Shown in pieces: positions 32,617-44,122 of a stretch of 64,000 bases of DNA. Each line of letters starts with the position of its first letter. The first letter of the stretch is position 1. The translations under genes and the position numbers were made by a program. Location of the stretch: positions 48,666,380 to 48,730,379 of the forward strand of contig NC_030383.2 in NCBI RefSeq assembly GCF_001625215.2, read 5' to 3'. The DNA comes from Daucus carota subsp. sativus. Its lineage: Eukaryota; Streptophyta; Magnoliopsida; Apiales; Apiaceae. The notes under the pieces were generated by a model, which saw only the letters and a program-made list of their open reading frames with translations, was not told the DNA's origin and searched no databases.

Positions 32617-34890
32617 ATGCAAGCTTCTAGTATATTACCTCAAAGGTGTGAGCTTTTCATGGGAGCTCATTTGGATTATGAACTGGGTTCACCGTACTAT
32701 AATTTAAGTTTAAGGAGAAAAAGAGGACTAGCTTATTATAGAAGAGGCTGTGCTGAGTTGTTTGTATCAACTAAATATAGGAGGAATACTAGTAAGCACT
32801 GTTTTAGGAGACCTGGTCATGAATTGGGATGTTTTGTTTTTTCCAACTACTCCACAGTTAAATTTTATATGTTTCACGAGCCGGTAAGAGATTATAGTAG
32901 GACAAGTTTTTCTCCGGCGTGGGCATTGGAAGGACAAGAGGTTGAGGGTGTAGATACCAAAGGAGATTTGAATTCTTTAGATAGGCAGACGGATGAAAGT
33001 GTGGGTTTAAATGGTGCTCATGTGAATAGTGTTGAAGGGAATGACATTGCTAATAACAATGATGACAAACTACAAGATCATTCTATTAAAGGTAAGGAAG
33101 ATTTTGGCAAAGAGAGGAGCAAAAGAATTGATGTCCGTGCATTGGGGTTGGATTTACAGCTTGCCAAAACTCCAGATGATGTGGAGGAGGTTCTTAAAGA
33201 TATGAATGAGGTTCCTCTCCAGGTGTACTCGTCGTTGATTAGAGCGTTTGGCAGAGAGAATAATGTTGATTCTGCATTGGCTCTTTTTAATTGGCTGAAA
33301 AGAAAAAAGAAAGATTCTAGCAGTGTTGGGCCTAACCTTTTCATATATAATAGTCTATTAGGCACCCTGAAACAGACAGGGAAATACAAGGAAGGGGAAA
33401 AGCTCATGAGTGATATGGCTGCGGAAGGCATACAGCCTAACATTGTGACTTACAACACTTTGATGGGAATTTATTTGGCTGAAGGCCGTGCAGTTGATGC
33501 TCTTAACCTTTTTGAGGAGATAAAGATGAAGGGCCTATGTGCATCTCCTGCTTCATACTCTACAGCTTTGGCGGCTTATCGGAGACTAGAAGATGGATTT
33601 GGAGCCTTAAAGTTTTTTCTTGATATAAGAGAAAAATACAAAAACAATGAACTAGGAAATGACCTTAATGAGGACTGGGATTATGAGTTTGCCAAACTAG
33701 AGAACTTCATTGTTCGAATTTGCTATCAGGTGACGAGGCAATGGCTCGTCAAGACTGACAACCTAAGCACTAATGTATTGAAACTTTTTGCAGATATGGA
33801 CAAGGCTGGCCTTCAAACTGGCAAGGCAGAATATGAGCGCCTTGTCTGGGCATGTACTCGTGAAGAACACTATGCCGTGGCGAAAGAATTATATAATAGG
33901 ATAAGAGACATGGATTCTGAGATAAGCCTATCAGTTTGCAACCATATAATCTGGTTGATGGGGAAGGCTAAGAAGTGGTGGGCGGCGCTGGAGGTTTATG
34001 AGGATTTGTTGGATAAAGGGCCGAAACCAAATAACATGTCATATGAATTGGTAGTTTCTCATTTCAATACTCTGCTTACTGCTGCTAAGAAAAGAGGAAT
34101 TTGGAGGTGGGGTGTTAGATTGCTGAACAAGATGGAAGAGAAAGGTATAAAACCGGGAAGCAGAGAATGGAATGCTGTTCTTATTGCCTGCTCCAAAGCA
34201 TCAGAAACTTCTGCAGCTGTACAAATATTTAAAAGGATGATAGAAAATGGTGAGAAGCCGACAGTTATATCTTATGGTGCATTGCTCAGTGCTCTTGAAA
34301 AAGGGAAGCTATATGATGAGGCCCTTCAGGTGTGGAAGCACATGCTAAAAATGAACGTGGAGCCAAATTTGTATGCCTACACAATTATGTGTTCAATATA
34401 TGCTGGACAAGGAAAATTTGGCATTGTCGATTCCATCATCCAGGAAATGATCACATCTAAGATTGAGCCAACAGTTGTTACATTCAATGCAATTATTAGT
34501 GCTTGTGCTCGAAATAATTTTGGGGGCTCAGCATATGAATGGTTTGAGCGTATGAAAGTACACAATGTTGAGCCAAATGAGGTTAGTTATGAAATGTTGA
34601 TTGAGGCGCTTACGAATGATGGTAAGCCAAGGCTTGCATATGATATGTATGTCAGGGCTTACATCAGTGGCCTGAATCTCTCTTTAAAGGCATACGACGC
34701 TGTTATTGAATCAGCAGAGACTTATAATTCAACGATCGATGTTGGTTCCATGGGTCCTCGCCCAATGGAGAGAAAGAAAAAGGTTCAAATCAGAAAGAAT
34801 ATGTCTGAATTCTCTAAACTAGCAGGTATACCCAGGAGAGGTAAACCATTTGACAGAAGAGAACTCTATGCTCCAGAAACAATGTTATAG
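32617..34890 (+). CDS. Plastid-type pentatricopeptide repeat protein (P class), LPE1-like
   Basis: An intronless 757-residue PPR protein. The first about 90 residues are rich in Arg, Ser and Tyr with few acids, as in a plastid or mitochondrial transit peptide; an acidic linker follows. Tandem 35-residue helical repeats run from about 195 to 690, e.g. PNIVTYNTLMGIYLAEGRAV, KPTVISYGALLSALEKG, EPTVVTFNAIISACARN and VEPNEVSYEMLIEAL. There is no C-terminal E, DYW or SMR domain, so it is a P-class RNA-binding protein, acting on organelle RNA stability or translation. The conserved tail (GPRPMERKKK, LAGIPRRGKPFDRRELY) reminds me of Arabidopsis At3g46610 (LPE1, psbA translation), but I could not verify this. 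ATG 32617 abuts a microsatellite; Met15 (32659) is an alternative start. Confidence 0.88.
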   Translation: MQASSILPQRCELFMGAHLDYELGSPYYNLSLRRKRGLAYYRRGCAELFVSTKYRRNTSKHCFRRPGHELGCFVFSNYSTVKFYMFHEPVRDYSRTSFSPAWALEGQEVEGVDTKGDLNSLDRQTDESVGLNGAHVNSVEGNDIANNNDDKLQDHSIKGKEDFGKERSKRIDVRALGLDLQLAKTPDDVEEVLKDMNEVPLQVYSSLIRAFGRENNVDSALALFNWLKRKKKDSSSVGPNLFIYNSLLGTLKQTGKYKEGEKLMSDMAAEGIQPNIVTYNTLMGIYLAEGRAVDALNLFEEIKMKGLCASPASYSTALAAYRRLEDGFGALKFFLDIREKYKNNELGNDLNEDWDYEFAKLENFIVRICYQVTRQWLVKTDNLSTNVLKLFADMDKAGLQTGKAEYERLVWACTREEHYAVAKELYNRIRDMDSEISLSVCNHIIWLMGKAKKWWAALEVYEDLLDKGPKPNNMSYELVVSHFNTLLTAAKKRGIWRWGVRLLNKMEEKGIKPGSREWNAVLIACSKASETSAAVQIFKRMIENGEKPTVISYGALLSALEKGKLYDEALQVWKHMLKMNVEPNLYAYTIMCSIYAGQGKFGIVDSIIQEMITSKIEPTVVTFNAIISACARNNFGGSAYEWFERMKVHNVEPNEVSYEMLIEALTNDGKPRLAYDMYVRAYISGLNLSLKAYDAVIESAETYNSTIDVGSMGPRPMERKKKVQIRKNMSEFSKLAGIPRRGKPFDRRELYAPETML

Positions 34891-35027
34891 TTCATTAAGC
34901 TCTTAAGTACATGTATATATAACATTGTGACCACACTTTGTAATTTGCATCTTGCCAATCTGATGAATATCACCAGCCTGTTTATTGAGTAACGATATTA
35001 TGTACTCATAGATGCCTTTTTTTTATA

Positions 35028-35336
35028 GGGTCCTGGTCCCTGACAACCAGTTGTCAGGAACAGATTATCTGACACACACTTCCATTCCAGGAGCGTCGGA
35101 TCTATATTTGAAGGGTCCAGATTAAAACTTTTTTTTTTTAAGTATCCGTTATAATTTTCTGCGGATAGGAACTTTTCCTTTCCGCGGAATGGAAAAATTC
35201 CTATCCGCGGAACGGAAAATTATAGCGGATTCTTAAAAAAGAAAAATTTCAATCCAGACCCTTCAAATACAGATCTGATGCTAATGGAGCTGGAGCTGTG
35301 CCTTAGATAAGGCCTCCCTTGACAACCAGTTGTCCA
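35028..35336. repeat. Foldback MITE with long hairpin
   Basis: The ends carry gacaaccagttgtc (35042-35056 and about 35321-35335). Inside, 35098-35184 is largely complementary to 35190-35276: the words gaagggtcc, atccgttataattttc and gataggaac, and their inverses. There is no coding content. The start, gggtcctggtccctgacaa, is shared with the intronic repeat at 30278. Confidence 0.7.
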
Positions 35337-35695
35337 ACCTAAACGGCTCTTTTAATTTTAATAGTCTTGATGATATTATTATTTTAGTTTCATTTTTACC
35401 TCAATTGATACTAATGATACCGAATCAATCATAATAATAAATATGTAATTTTTACGAAATCAAAACACCCGCAGTGATGAATTGAACCAGTCCATCTTGT
35501 TCAGATGTTATCCATATTTATCTGCACTGTTGAATAGACTCCACAGTTGTTTTTCTGAAATTCAGTTTCTTTTAAGCAACTTTTAAGTAGATCTAATATA
35601 CAGTATCTCTAATACTTCTGCAATCCTGCTTAAGTTACAAACGACTTATTTTTTGAACTTTAACAACCTCTTAGTTTCTAACACATATTTCATGC

Positions 35696-37231
35696 ATGGC
35701 AAGACAAGAGCCATTGGTTTTCACTGTAACAAGGCGGTCACCAGAGCTCATACCTCCGGCAAAACTGACGCCACACGAGTACAAACTCCTCTCGGACATA
35801 GACGATCAAGAGACTTGTCGTTTCCAAGTCCCGATCATCCAATTTTACCAAAATAAAAATAATGTCACTGATGTACTAAACAGGGAACCCGTGAAAGTCA
35901 TTAGGGAAGCCCTTGCCAAAACTCTTGTATTTTATTACCCGTTTGCAGGCCGCCTACGAGAAGGCGCAGGCAGAAAACTGGCTGTGGAATGCACCGGAGA
36001 AGGAGTGCTGTTTATTGAAGCCGACGCGGATGTTACACTTGAGCAATTTGGTGACGCGCTTTATCCACCATTTCCTTGTTTAGGCGAGCTTCTTTTCGAC
36101 GTGCCTGGCTCTTCTGGAGTTCTTGATACTCCTCTGCTCCTTATTCAGGTATTCACATATTTTTTTCTCCCTTCTGTGAATCTTTATAATTAGCTCACGT
36201 TTTACGGATTATTTGGCACTGTTAATGTTGAGAAAAAGTCTTTTCTTGGCATCTCGAGATTTTAGAAGAACTGGTCACTTAAATGGGCTGTTTAATTTTA
36301 TCATATGTAGGTAACTCGGCTTAAGTGTGGAGGATTTATATTGGCCTGGCGCCATAATCACACAATGTGCGATGCTGCTGGATTTGTTCAATTTATGACT
36401 GCTTTAGGTGAAATCGCTAGGGGGGCAAGTGTGCCGTCTATACATCCAGTGTGGCAAAGAGAATTACTTAATGCGAGGAATCCACCTCGCGTTACGTGTG
36501 CTCATCCCGAGTATGATAATGTGGCTGACACGAAGGAAACCATGATTCCTATGGCTAATTTGGTTCAACGTTCATTCTTTTTTGGCCCCGCTGAGATTCT
36601 TACCCTGCGTCGACTGGTTCCTACTGATTTTCGCAAATGTTCTACCTTTGAACTGCTAACCGCTTTTTTATGGCGAATTCGTACTCGTTCCCTGGATCTT
36701 GGTCCTGAAGAGGAGGTGCGCTTGCTCTGTGTTATCAATGCACGCAGCAATTTCAGTCCCTCTCTGCCTAAGGGGTATTATGGAAATGCTTTTGCGTTCC
36801 CAGCAGCTCTGACAACTGCTGGGAAGCTTTGTCAGAATCCGATTGAATACGCCTTAGAACTTGTTATGAAAACCAAAGAAGTTTTCAACGAAGAGTACAT
36901 GAAATCAGTTGCTGACTTGATGGTTCTAAAAGGACGGCCACATTTCACAGTAGCGAGGACCTTTTTTGTGTCAGACCTGACACGTGCTGGATTTGGAAGT
37001 GTTGATTACGGATGGGGAAGACCTGTGTATGGCGGTCCAGCCAGAGGGGGGACTGTGAATAGCTTTTACATACCATTCAAGAACAGAAAGGGTGAGAAGG
37101 GAATTGTGGTGCCATTTTGGTTACCAGCATCTGCTATGAACAAATTTGCACTTGAACTTGATGGCATTTTGAAGAACAATGATCATTTGGTCACAGATAA
37201 TACTCCTCTTCCTATTAAGTCAGTCCTGTAG
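35696..37231 (+). CDS. BAHD acyltransferase, alcohol acyltransferase-like
   Basis: Two exons, 35696-36148 and 36311-37231 (phase 0), give 457 residues, the usual BAHD length. The catalytic HxxxD motif reads HTMCD (168-172). The structural DFGWG motif is present as DYGWG (383-387). The N-terminus ([20 protein letters not shown]) and the QVPIIQFY and [13 protein letters not shown] segments are typical of the clade containing benzyl-alcohol and methanol acyltransferases. It should transfer an acyl group from acyl-CoA to an alcohol or amine in the cytosol, probably making a volatile or defence ester. The substrate cannot be read from sequence. It converges on the minus-strand reductase gene with 415 bp between stop codons. 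Confidence 0.9.
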
Positions 37232-37646
37232 AAGCTGCTTGTGTTCCCAGAAGTTTAATCGCGACAATTGGCTGCTAAAATAAACTGACACTTGCGTATT
37301 AATTGATCAATTATTCAAGTTCTTGTTGCACAGACTGTAATTATATATCATACGATAGAATTATAAACATTAAGCGATGCTTTAAACTAGAGCTTACAAC
37401 TTGTGTTCTCTTGCAGCTTAGTGCCAAACATTTCATTAATATACATTGAACACATTTGTGTTAATGTGAGCATAGGCTGGAAGCTAATGCCACTCAATAC
37501 ATAATGAAATAACTCCATTTTATTTGTGGTTTTTTTGCCATATTATTACAGTTATACACTCCCCAGATTAGTCGCCCACCAATAAGCAAATAACATATCT
37601 ACCAGGCATTTGGAGAGCATGAGTACTCATTAGCCTGGAGGACTGT
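37232..37646. other. Convergent intergenic region
   Basis: Contains the two facing 3' UTRs; nothing else seen. Confidence 0.5.
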
Positions 37647-39164
37647 TCAATTCTTCTTCCGAGCATCTTTGAGCTGTCCTTTCTTACGGAGGGAAAGGCA
37701 GAACCATAAAATAAAAGCTTCAATCATGAACTCAGGTGCAGAGTTTGCGAAACTCCACATGACAGAATGAGGCCAGTAAGGATTGCAATGGGGCTCATAG
37801 CCTACCCATCGTAAGGCAGCCCGAACATAACCATCAGACGATGGAACAATGAATGAAGATTTCCTTATTGATGCCATCTTTGTTGCCACGTAAAAGGGGG
37901 TCTGTAACAAGACAAAGCTGATTATAATCAAGGTATACCAACTTTACGGTCCATAATATTTACCAGGTATTTCAATAGAGAGCGAAAACACTAAACTGCC
38001 TGTCAAGTGATTATCTGTTATCCCTTAGGTCATGGGTCAAACCTTGAAAACGATATACTTATAAATAATAAGGGTAAGACTGTGATCATCAGAATCTATC
38101 TCACTGGATGCCTTGTGTACTGGGTACGACCTTTATAAGAAGAAAAACTTTAAACTGATGAAAATGTACAGAGTAATACCTGACACTGCACATCAATACC
38201 GCTCTTTTTGTACTCCACATAAAGGTTTTTTGAGAACTGATCAATGTATCTGAAAGATAAAACTTTTAATCATTGCATGTTACTAGGCTACAAATTCATA
38301 GAAAGAATCTAAATCTTCAGTTCTGCAGAGTTATCTAGTGTTCTAGTTAAAAGAAATATTGCAACCCTCTGCGACTGTTTTTAAAAAAATGGAAGCAAGT
38401 GAAATTCATCCTATCCGGAACCATGGTCTAGAGAGTTGAGAAGTTGCAGAAAGACATCAAAGCAGAAAAAGAAGTGTAGGCATAAATAAAAATTAAGCAA
38501 TTATAACAAATATAATTCTTGCTTACCCTTTTGCAGCGCCATAAATGGTGTATAGAGGATAAGAAGGCACAGTAGATCCACCAGAGCCAATATTAACAAT
38601 TGCACCTCTCTTCCTCTTCAGCATTCCTGGTAACACTGCTCGAGTGACCTTTGTAGTCCCCTCGATATTAATTTTTATCAGATCAGCCAATAACTTTTCA
38701 TCCAACTCATGTAGATACTTTGCATAAGGGTAGCAACATCCCACATTGTTAATCAGAACTCCAACATCCAAACCATCAATAACTTCACCAATCCTTCTTA
38801 GCCCATCAGATAAATCACCGGAAAAATCTAGAACAACAGTTTTGATCTTGGTATTCCCTTCTTTTGTCAAGATCTCATCAGAAACACGTTTAAGCTTATC
38901 TGGGTTCCGACCAACAAGAACAAGATTCAAGCCTTTTTGGGCCAACTGGAAGGCGAAAGCTTTGCCAATACCATCAGTTGGCCCTGTGATCAGTGCCCAT
39001 GACCCATAGTTCTTGAGATTCTTGCTAGGTCTCAGAAAATTAACATATACCCATTTGATAAAAGAGAACAATAACTTGCAAACCGAGTAAGAACCAAGCG
39101 TCAGAAGAAGAAGTGGAAGCCACAAGGGCAGAGACTTCAGTTCCTCTATCAGACAGAGTTCCAT
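37647..39164 (-). CDS. KCR1: Very-long-chain 3-ketoacyl-CoA reductase
   Basis: Three exons on the minus strand, 39164-38527, 38249-38180 and 37901-37647, give 320 residues. Start [10 protein letters not shown] matches the family; an in-frame ATG two codons upstream (39170) is also possible. A membrane anchor lies at about 15-43. A short-chain dehydrogenase fold follows with NADPH-binding TGPTDGIG (60-67), catalytic Tyr and Lys in YGAAK (208-212) and the Ser in NIGSGGS. The C-terminus ARKKN is a near-dilysine ER signal. In the ER elongase complex it reduces 3-ketoacyl-CoA for cuticular wax and sphingolipid chains. The usual NNAG motif reads NNVG and the first membrane segment differs from Arabidopsis KCR1, so a KCR2-like paralogue is possible. 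Confidence 0.86.
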
Positions 39165-40751
39165 AAGCATATTGTAAAATGTGAGTACTAAAAGTATGAT
39201 CTTTACGCGTTTATATATAAGATGAGTGCCTCCAAAGTCCAATCTTCTTCTGAAGGATCATTTTCTTTATTCTTGAATTTAATGCATGAAACTTTTAATT
39301 CTTTTGGTGATAAATATCACTTTTTCATTCATTAAATAGATTCTTCCAACTGATGTGAGCAACTAGAACTTTATTTAGCTACTGCATGTGAACCCAGTCA
39401 GAGCTTGTACTTACCTATATCTCTTCTTGTGCCAATAAGAGATCAAGCGGACTTGGTAATAAGAGATCGAAGAGTTGAATAAGTAGTGATCACATGGTGC
39501 ATCACTATTAAGCGTTACTAACCATAACTTGATAGCTCAGACATATAATTTCTTGCACCGTCGTTGGTTGAATTGGAGGTGAAGAAGGTTGGTGACCTAA
39601 AACTGGGGACTGTTTATAAATGTTGATTATTTAGGGAGGCATTGAATACAATCAAGCAATGTGAACTTTAAGGTAGCTTTAGCATTTAAGATCCAGAGCC
39701 TTTCCGTTTCTGTTTTTGGGTACGAAGGACTAGTGATACTATTTTTAGTTACAGACAAACACCTAGTAGTTATCCAGCCTCTCTAAGCAACGCTAAACAT
39801 CAGTGGCCCAGCACCTATCCTGGTCCAGCGCTCCCTTGATTGCATTCAGAGGGCTTCACCAGAAATTAAACGCTCAGACGTGCTATTATCTATGGCTTAC
39901 GAAGAGCTCTTTCTTGCCTGTAATAAACTTACTCTACATACAAACTGATTTTGATCATGATTATAGTCTTTACATCTATTGTTGAAGGTAAGGCCGCGAA
40001 GCTTCATACTGTTTATTGTCTAAAAACTAAGAAAAGCTTTGCATACACTAAATGGAGGAAGTATCTTGGTAAGAAGTTATTTTTTGTTTGGATAACATTA
40101 GTACAAGAGCATGTTATTCAAGTGGCCTCTTTCCCAGTTACATTTTTCATGGATGAACAAAGAAATATTGTATTTAACTCATTTTATCAAACATACATAT
40201 ATAACAGGGAAAAAGGACAGCCTTCTTGCACTATTGGACCCCTACATTTTCCATCTTACTCTTTCTCGATCACTGCTGCCAATTTTCTTCAGCCTAAGCA
40301 AAACCACTTCTTCTTCTGCGCCAGATAATGACAAAATATATCAGAACTATTGCTTAAGCTACTAAGCTATGGCGCTGGAACAACTGATATAGTATTTTAT
40401 GAATGAGTGAATTTCAGATTTTTAGATTTTCTAGTTGCATCCGAACACAGAATACAATTACTTTTCAAGTGGTCATATTATATTGGGAATATCAGCGATA
40501 CCCTTCTGCTTCTGGCCTTTTCAAGGGGTGCCATTTCACATTTTTCAACTTAATACCAGTACTCTTTCATTCCATCATAGATACAGACAACCATTTACTG
40601 GCGAAAAAATCTGTCTTCCATTTTCAAATTAGCAAGGGTGGATTTGTGGTTCAATCATAAAGCATAACAATGTGTTTTGAGGATAAAAAGGGCTTTAGGT
40701 TAACAATTTCAGGGGAAAAACGAAACTTAAAATTGTAATTAATAGCCATTA
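39165..40751. other. Intergenic DNA
   Basis: Contains the reductase promoter (right of 39164) and the 3' region of the NOI gene. Two overlapping plus-strand open frames around 39951-40365 show no recognisable domain and look like chance. Confidence 0.45.
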
Positions 40752-41710
40752 TTAAGATACCGATTGATGGTCTGGTTGAGGTTTAGACTCAACCCTCTGA
40801 GGTGGTGCTCCATTGACTGCAGTTCCTTTGGTTTTCTTGTCATCCCTAGCCTTGGCAAATATGACTGTGAATCCATCAGCAGATGAGGGATTATTAACAT
40901 CCCACTCGCCGAATTTTGGCAAAGGACGGCCTTTGTCTTGCTGCATACATATATGGACAGTAAAATCAGAAAGAACTTCAGTGACATGCAGTTCTTCATT
41001 ATCAGCTAAGTATAATATACTAAATGATGGATCTGAAAGATTACTTCCAGTTAATAGGAGAATGAACTCGTACAACACATACAGTCTCCATCATAAGGAA
41101 CTGACTCGGGTGGGTGGGGCTATATCTAAAGCAACACGGCATTCTTACTATAAAATTATTTTATCAACATAGAAACTGCTATTATTTAGCCTCGCGTATT
41201 TCACTTGTGGATGTCTGAGTAATTAATTCTTGTAATTGACCTTACCCAAGAAAAAAATGTGTTCGGCAATGTATGATCAATATTCTCCATAATTTGACCA
41301 ATCAAAGTGCACAAAACAGCCTTATTATAGTAACATATTATGGTTCCATGCCAAAGTAATGATTAACTAATCAACAACAATCATCGTGATTATGAGGAGG
41401 CCTAAAATCAAAATTTCAGGTTCCATGTTTTACTAAAAATTTAAAAGCCGACCAATCAACAATTATCATGATAATGAGGAGGCTTGTAGTCTAACAAAGC
41501 GATTTCTTGTGTTAACATAACGTAGGACGACATGCATGATCTCGTGGTGTTAACATAACGCAGGACGACATGCGACAACAGCAAAAGTCCAAACATATGA
41601 TAATTGATTGCCAACAATATTCATATATTAATTCTCAATACAAATCATTTTTACAAAGAAATTCTATCACTAGTTTCATAATTGAAAAAAGATGAACTCA
41701 CCGTCGTCAT
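40752..41710 (-). CDS. Small NOI-domain (RIN4-like) protein
   Basis: Two exons on the minus strand: a 9-nt first coding exon (41710-41702, Met-Thr-Thr) and 40940-40752, separated by a 761-bp intron, give 65 residues. It holds the AvrRpt2-cleavage/NOI motif: GRPLPKFGEWDVNNPSSADG, then FTVIFAKARDDKK. RIN4 and NOI proteins are plasma-membrane hubs of immune signalling; the PxFGxW core is the cleavage site of the bacterial protease AvrRpt2. Most family members end in a palmitoylated Cys cluster; this reading ends QPDHQSVS without one, so membrane attachment is doubtful unless a further exon is spliced in. The intron holds short tandem repeats (41363-41575). It diverges from SDH2 with about 330 bp between start codons. 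Confidence 0.78.
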
Positions 41711-42041
41711 CACATAAATGTAATGAACGAGGAAGATGAAGACGCAGAGATCGAGAGAGGGGAAGAAAACAAACAAAAATTGAAAATGTGGAGCGCAGAA
41801 ATAATGATGGTCAGAGAGACTAATAAAGGGCCGTAGGCGAATTAAGACCCTATATTACTGTTCCAATTAAATGTTTTTTAGTAAGTAGTTTTTCTTAATC
41901 AATTGTCTAAAATATTTATTCCGCTAAATTTTCATGTCGTCTACGTGTCGTTCTGTGAGGTAACCCTGAGCATCAGCCTGTTCAATTGGACTCTGTTTTT
42001 ACATTTACCCTCAATGTCCTAGTAACCATTTTTACCTCTCT
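41711..42041. promoter_or_regulatory. Divergent promoter region between NOI-like gene and SDH2
   Basis: 331 bp separate the two start codons of oppositely transcribed genes, so both promoters and 5' UTRs must fit here. No clear TATA box was seen on either strand. Confidence 0.5.
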
Positions 42042-43281
42042 ATGGCAGCAGCTTTGCTCAGGCGGGTGGCAGCTACATTTCGGCCACCACTGCCCGGATT
42101 CCGGGCCCACGCATCGCAATCCAGCAATGCCAATCTAAAAACATTCCAAATTTACAGATGGAACCCCGAAAATTTAAAGAAACCCGAAATGAAAAGCTAC
42201 ACTGTTGATCTCAAGGAATGCGGACCAATGGTCTTGGATGCACTCTTCCTGATCAAGAGCCAGCTCGATGCCACGCTGACTTTTCGACGATCATGTCGTG
42301 AAGGCATCTGTGGATCATGTGCAATGAACATTGATGGTTGTAATGGTTTGGCTTGTTTGACAAAGATTGAATCAGGATCGTCTGTGACCATGATAACACC
42401 GTTGCCCCATATGTTTGTTATTAAGGATCTGGTTGTGGACATGACTAATTTTTATAATCAGTATAAGAGTATTGAGCCGTGGTTGAAGAGGAAGACTGCG
42501 ACGAAAGATGGAAAAGAAGTGTTGCAGAGTAAGAAAGACAGGGAGAAACTTGAAGGAATGTATGAGTGTATATTGTGTGCTTGTTGTAGTACTTCTTGTC
42601 CTAGTTATTGGTGGAACCCTGAGTCGTATCTCGGCCCTGCTGCTCTTCTTCATGCTAATCGGTATGACAAGATTTTAAATTTGGGAAATATGTATTTCAG
42701 TTGTCTGGTAATTATTTTTATCTGCATGCATAGTTTCCACAGTTGCTTCTGTCATCCCTTGCATGCTTGTTTTAATTAAAGCATAGATTAATTAAGCATT
42801 AGGTCTCCAGCCTTTGCAAGAAATGGATGATTAGAACCCCAATTCTCCGCGATCAAACATAAAAGCAACAATTGTAGCTAACACAAGACTAACTTGATGC
42901 ACAGACTGCATATTAGCAGAAGAGTCGCCTAATTTTTACAATTACACCAAACATAAAGTCTAGCTATACATAAACTCTTAACTGTCGGTAGCTTGATTAA
43001 CTACAGTTGGCACATCTAGTATTAGTACTGCAAATCTAGTTATTTCAGTTGCAGAACCTTTAAATGTGCATGATCTTAAAATAATTTTCAATTTGATTCA
43101 ATGCAGATGGATTATGGATAGTCGGGACGAATACACGAAGGAGCGTTTAGATGCAATATGTGACGAATTCAAATTATACAGGTGCCACACAATCTTAAAC
43201 TGTGCACGTGCCTGCCCCAAGGGACTAAATCCTGGAAAGCAAATTAACAACATCAAGAAGCTCGAGGCTAAATCTGTGTAA
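42042..43281 (+). CDS. SDH2: Succinate dehydrogenase iron-sulfur subunit (complex II)
   Basis: Two exons, 42042-42661 and 43107-43281 (phase-2 intron of 445 bp), give 264 residues. The N-terminus [16 protein letters not shown] is a mitochondrial presequence. The ferredoxin-like half has the 2Fe-2S cysteines in [19 protein letters not shown] and AC (about 84-106). The C-terminal half has the 4Fe-4S and 3Fe-4S cysteines in [12 protein letters not shown] (about 176-187) and [14 protein letters not shown] (second exon). It carries electrons from the flavoprotein subunit to ubiquinone in the inner membrane. Length and motifs are complete. It does not resemble the seed-specific SDH2-3 in any feature I can judge, so SDH2-1/2 type is most likely. 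Confidence 0.94.
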
Positions 43282-43807
43282 AGTAATTATGTGTAAGAAT
43301 ATATATAATAATATCAATTCTCATTATGAAAACTGAGAGTATTGTAAGCAGTTAGTTTTTAATAATTTGTCATCCTATCGTCCGAATCATCAATTTCATT
43401 TGGAAATCAATTTTAAAATTTTAAGTGTCTATACTCTATATTAACTACAAAATTGCCTCCTTACAAAAAAAAAACTACAAAATAGCCTAGGACTATAGGA
43501 CATCATAGCTACATTATATTCATCAATGGCGATGGTGATTGGATCTAGAATGATGCTCAGGTGGAGTTTCATAGTGATTTTGGTGTTCAATAGTGTAAAG
43601 TGATGATGAGATGAACATTTGTGAATCGGGGATTGTATTGGAAATGACAGTGATGTTGAAGATTGGGTAAAGACAATAATGTGGCAGCTTAGATACTCTA
43701 ATATTTGGGACTGTAAATTGCTTACTGTTATTTAGTGCAATGTGTATAAATTACGTGCATTATAAGTATGAATGAAATAGTTTACGCAAGTTATCAATGA
43801 TTCATCA
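43282..43807. other. Intergenic DNA after SDH2
   Basis: Presumed SDH2 3' UTR and AT-rich spacer; no other gene seen. Confidence 0.5.
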
Positions 43808-43815
43808 AGTGCAAT

Positions 43816-44004
43816 CAGGGGCGGATCTAGGAAGAGGCACGGGGGGACACGTGCCCCCCCTAAATTTTTTTTTTTTTACACCTTTTCACCATTCTAAATT
43901 TTACAAAATTATAGAAGTGCCCCCCCAAAATTTGAAAATATATAGGTTTTTTCTGAAAATTTGCTTGGTGCCCCCCTAAGATTTTGGGTCTAGATCCGCC
44001 CCTG
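43816..44004. mobile_element. hAT-type MITE
   Basis: A 189-bp element with inverted ends caggggcggatctag / ctagatccgcccctg and a perfect 8-bp target duplication, agtgcaat (43808-43815; 44005-44012). The interior has gccccccc runs repeated in inverse. Size, ends and duplication fit a hAT MITE. Confidence 0.92.
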
Positions 44005-44122
44005 AGTGCAATACAAGAAAACCAAAAAGAGATGAATAAAAGTGGTAATTATGTTGCATTGACGAATTCTCTTCAATCTTTACAATGTGCTATAGTTCCG
44101 AATTTAAAATAGATCATATATT

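Noticed and set aside
39951-40365. Coding exons in overlapping plus-strand open frames
   Set aside because: Two overlapping frames of similar length, AT-rich composition, no recognisable motif and no consistent splice structure.
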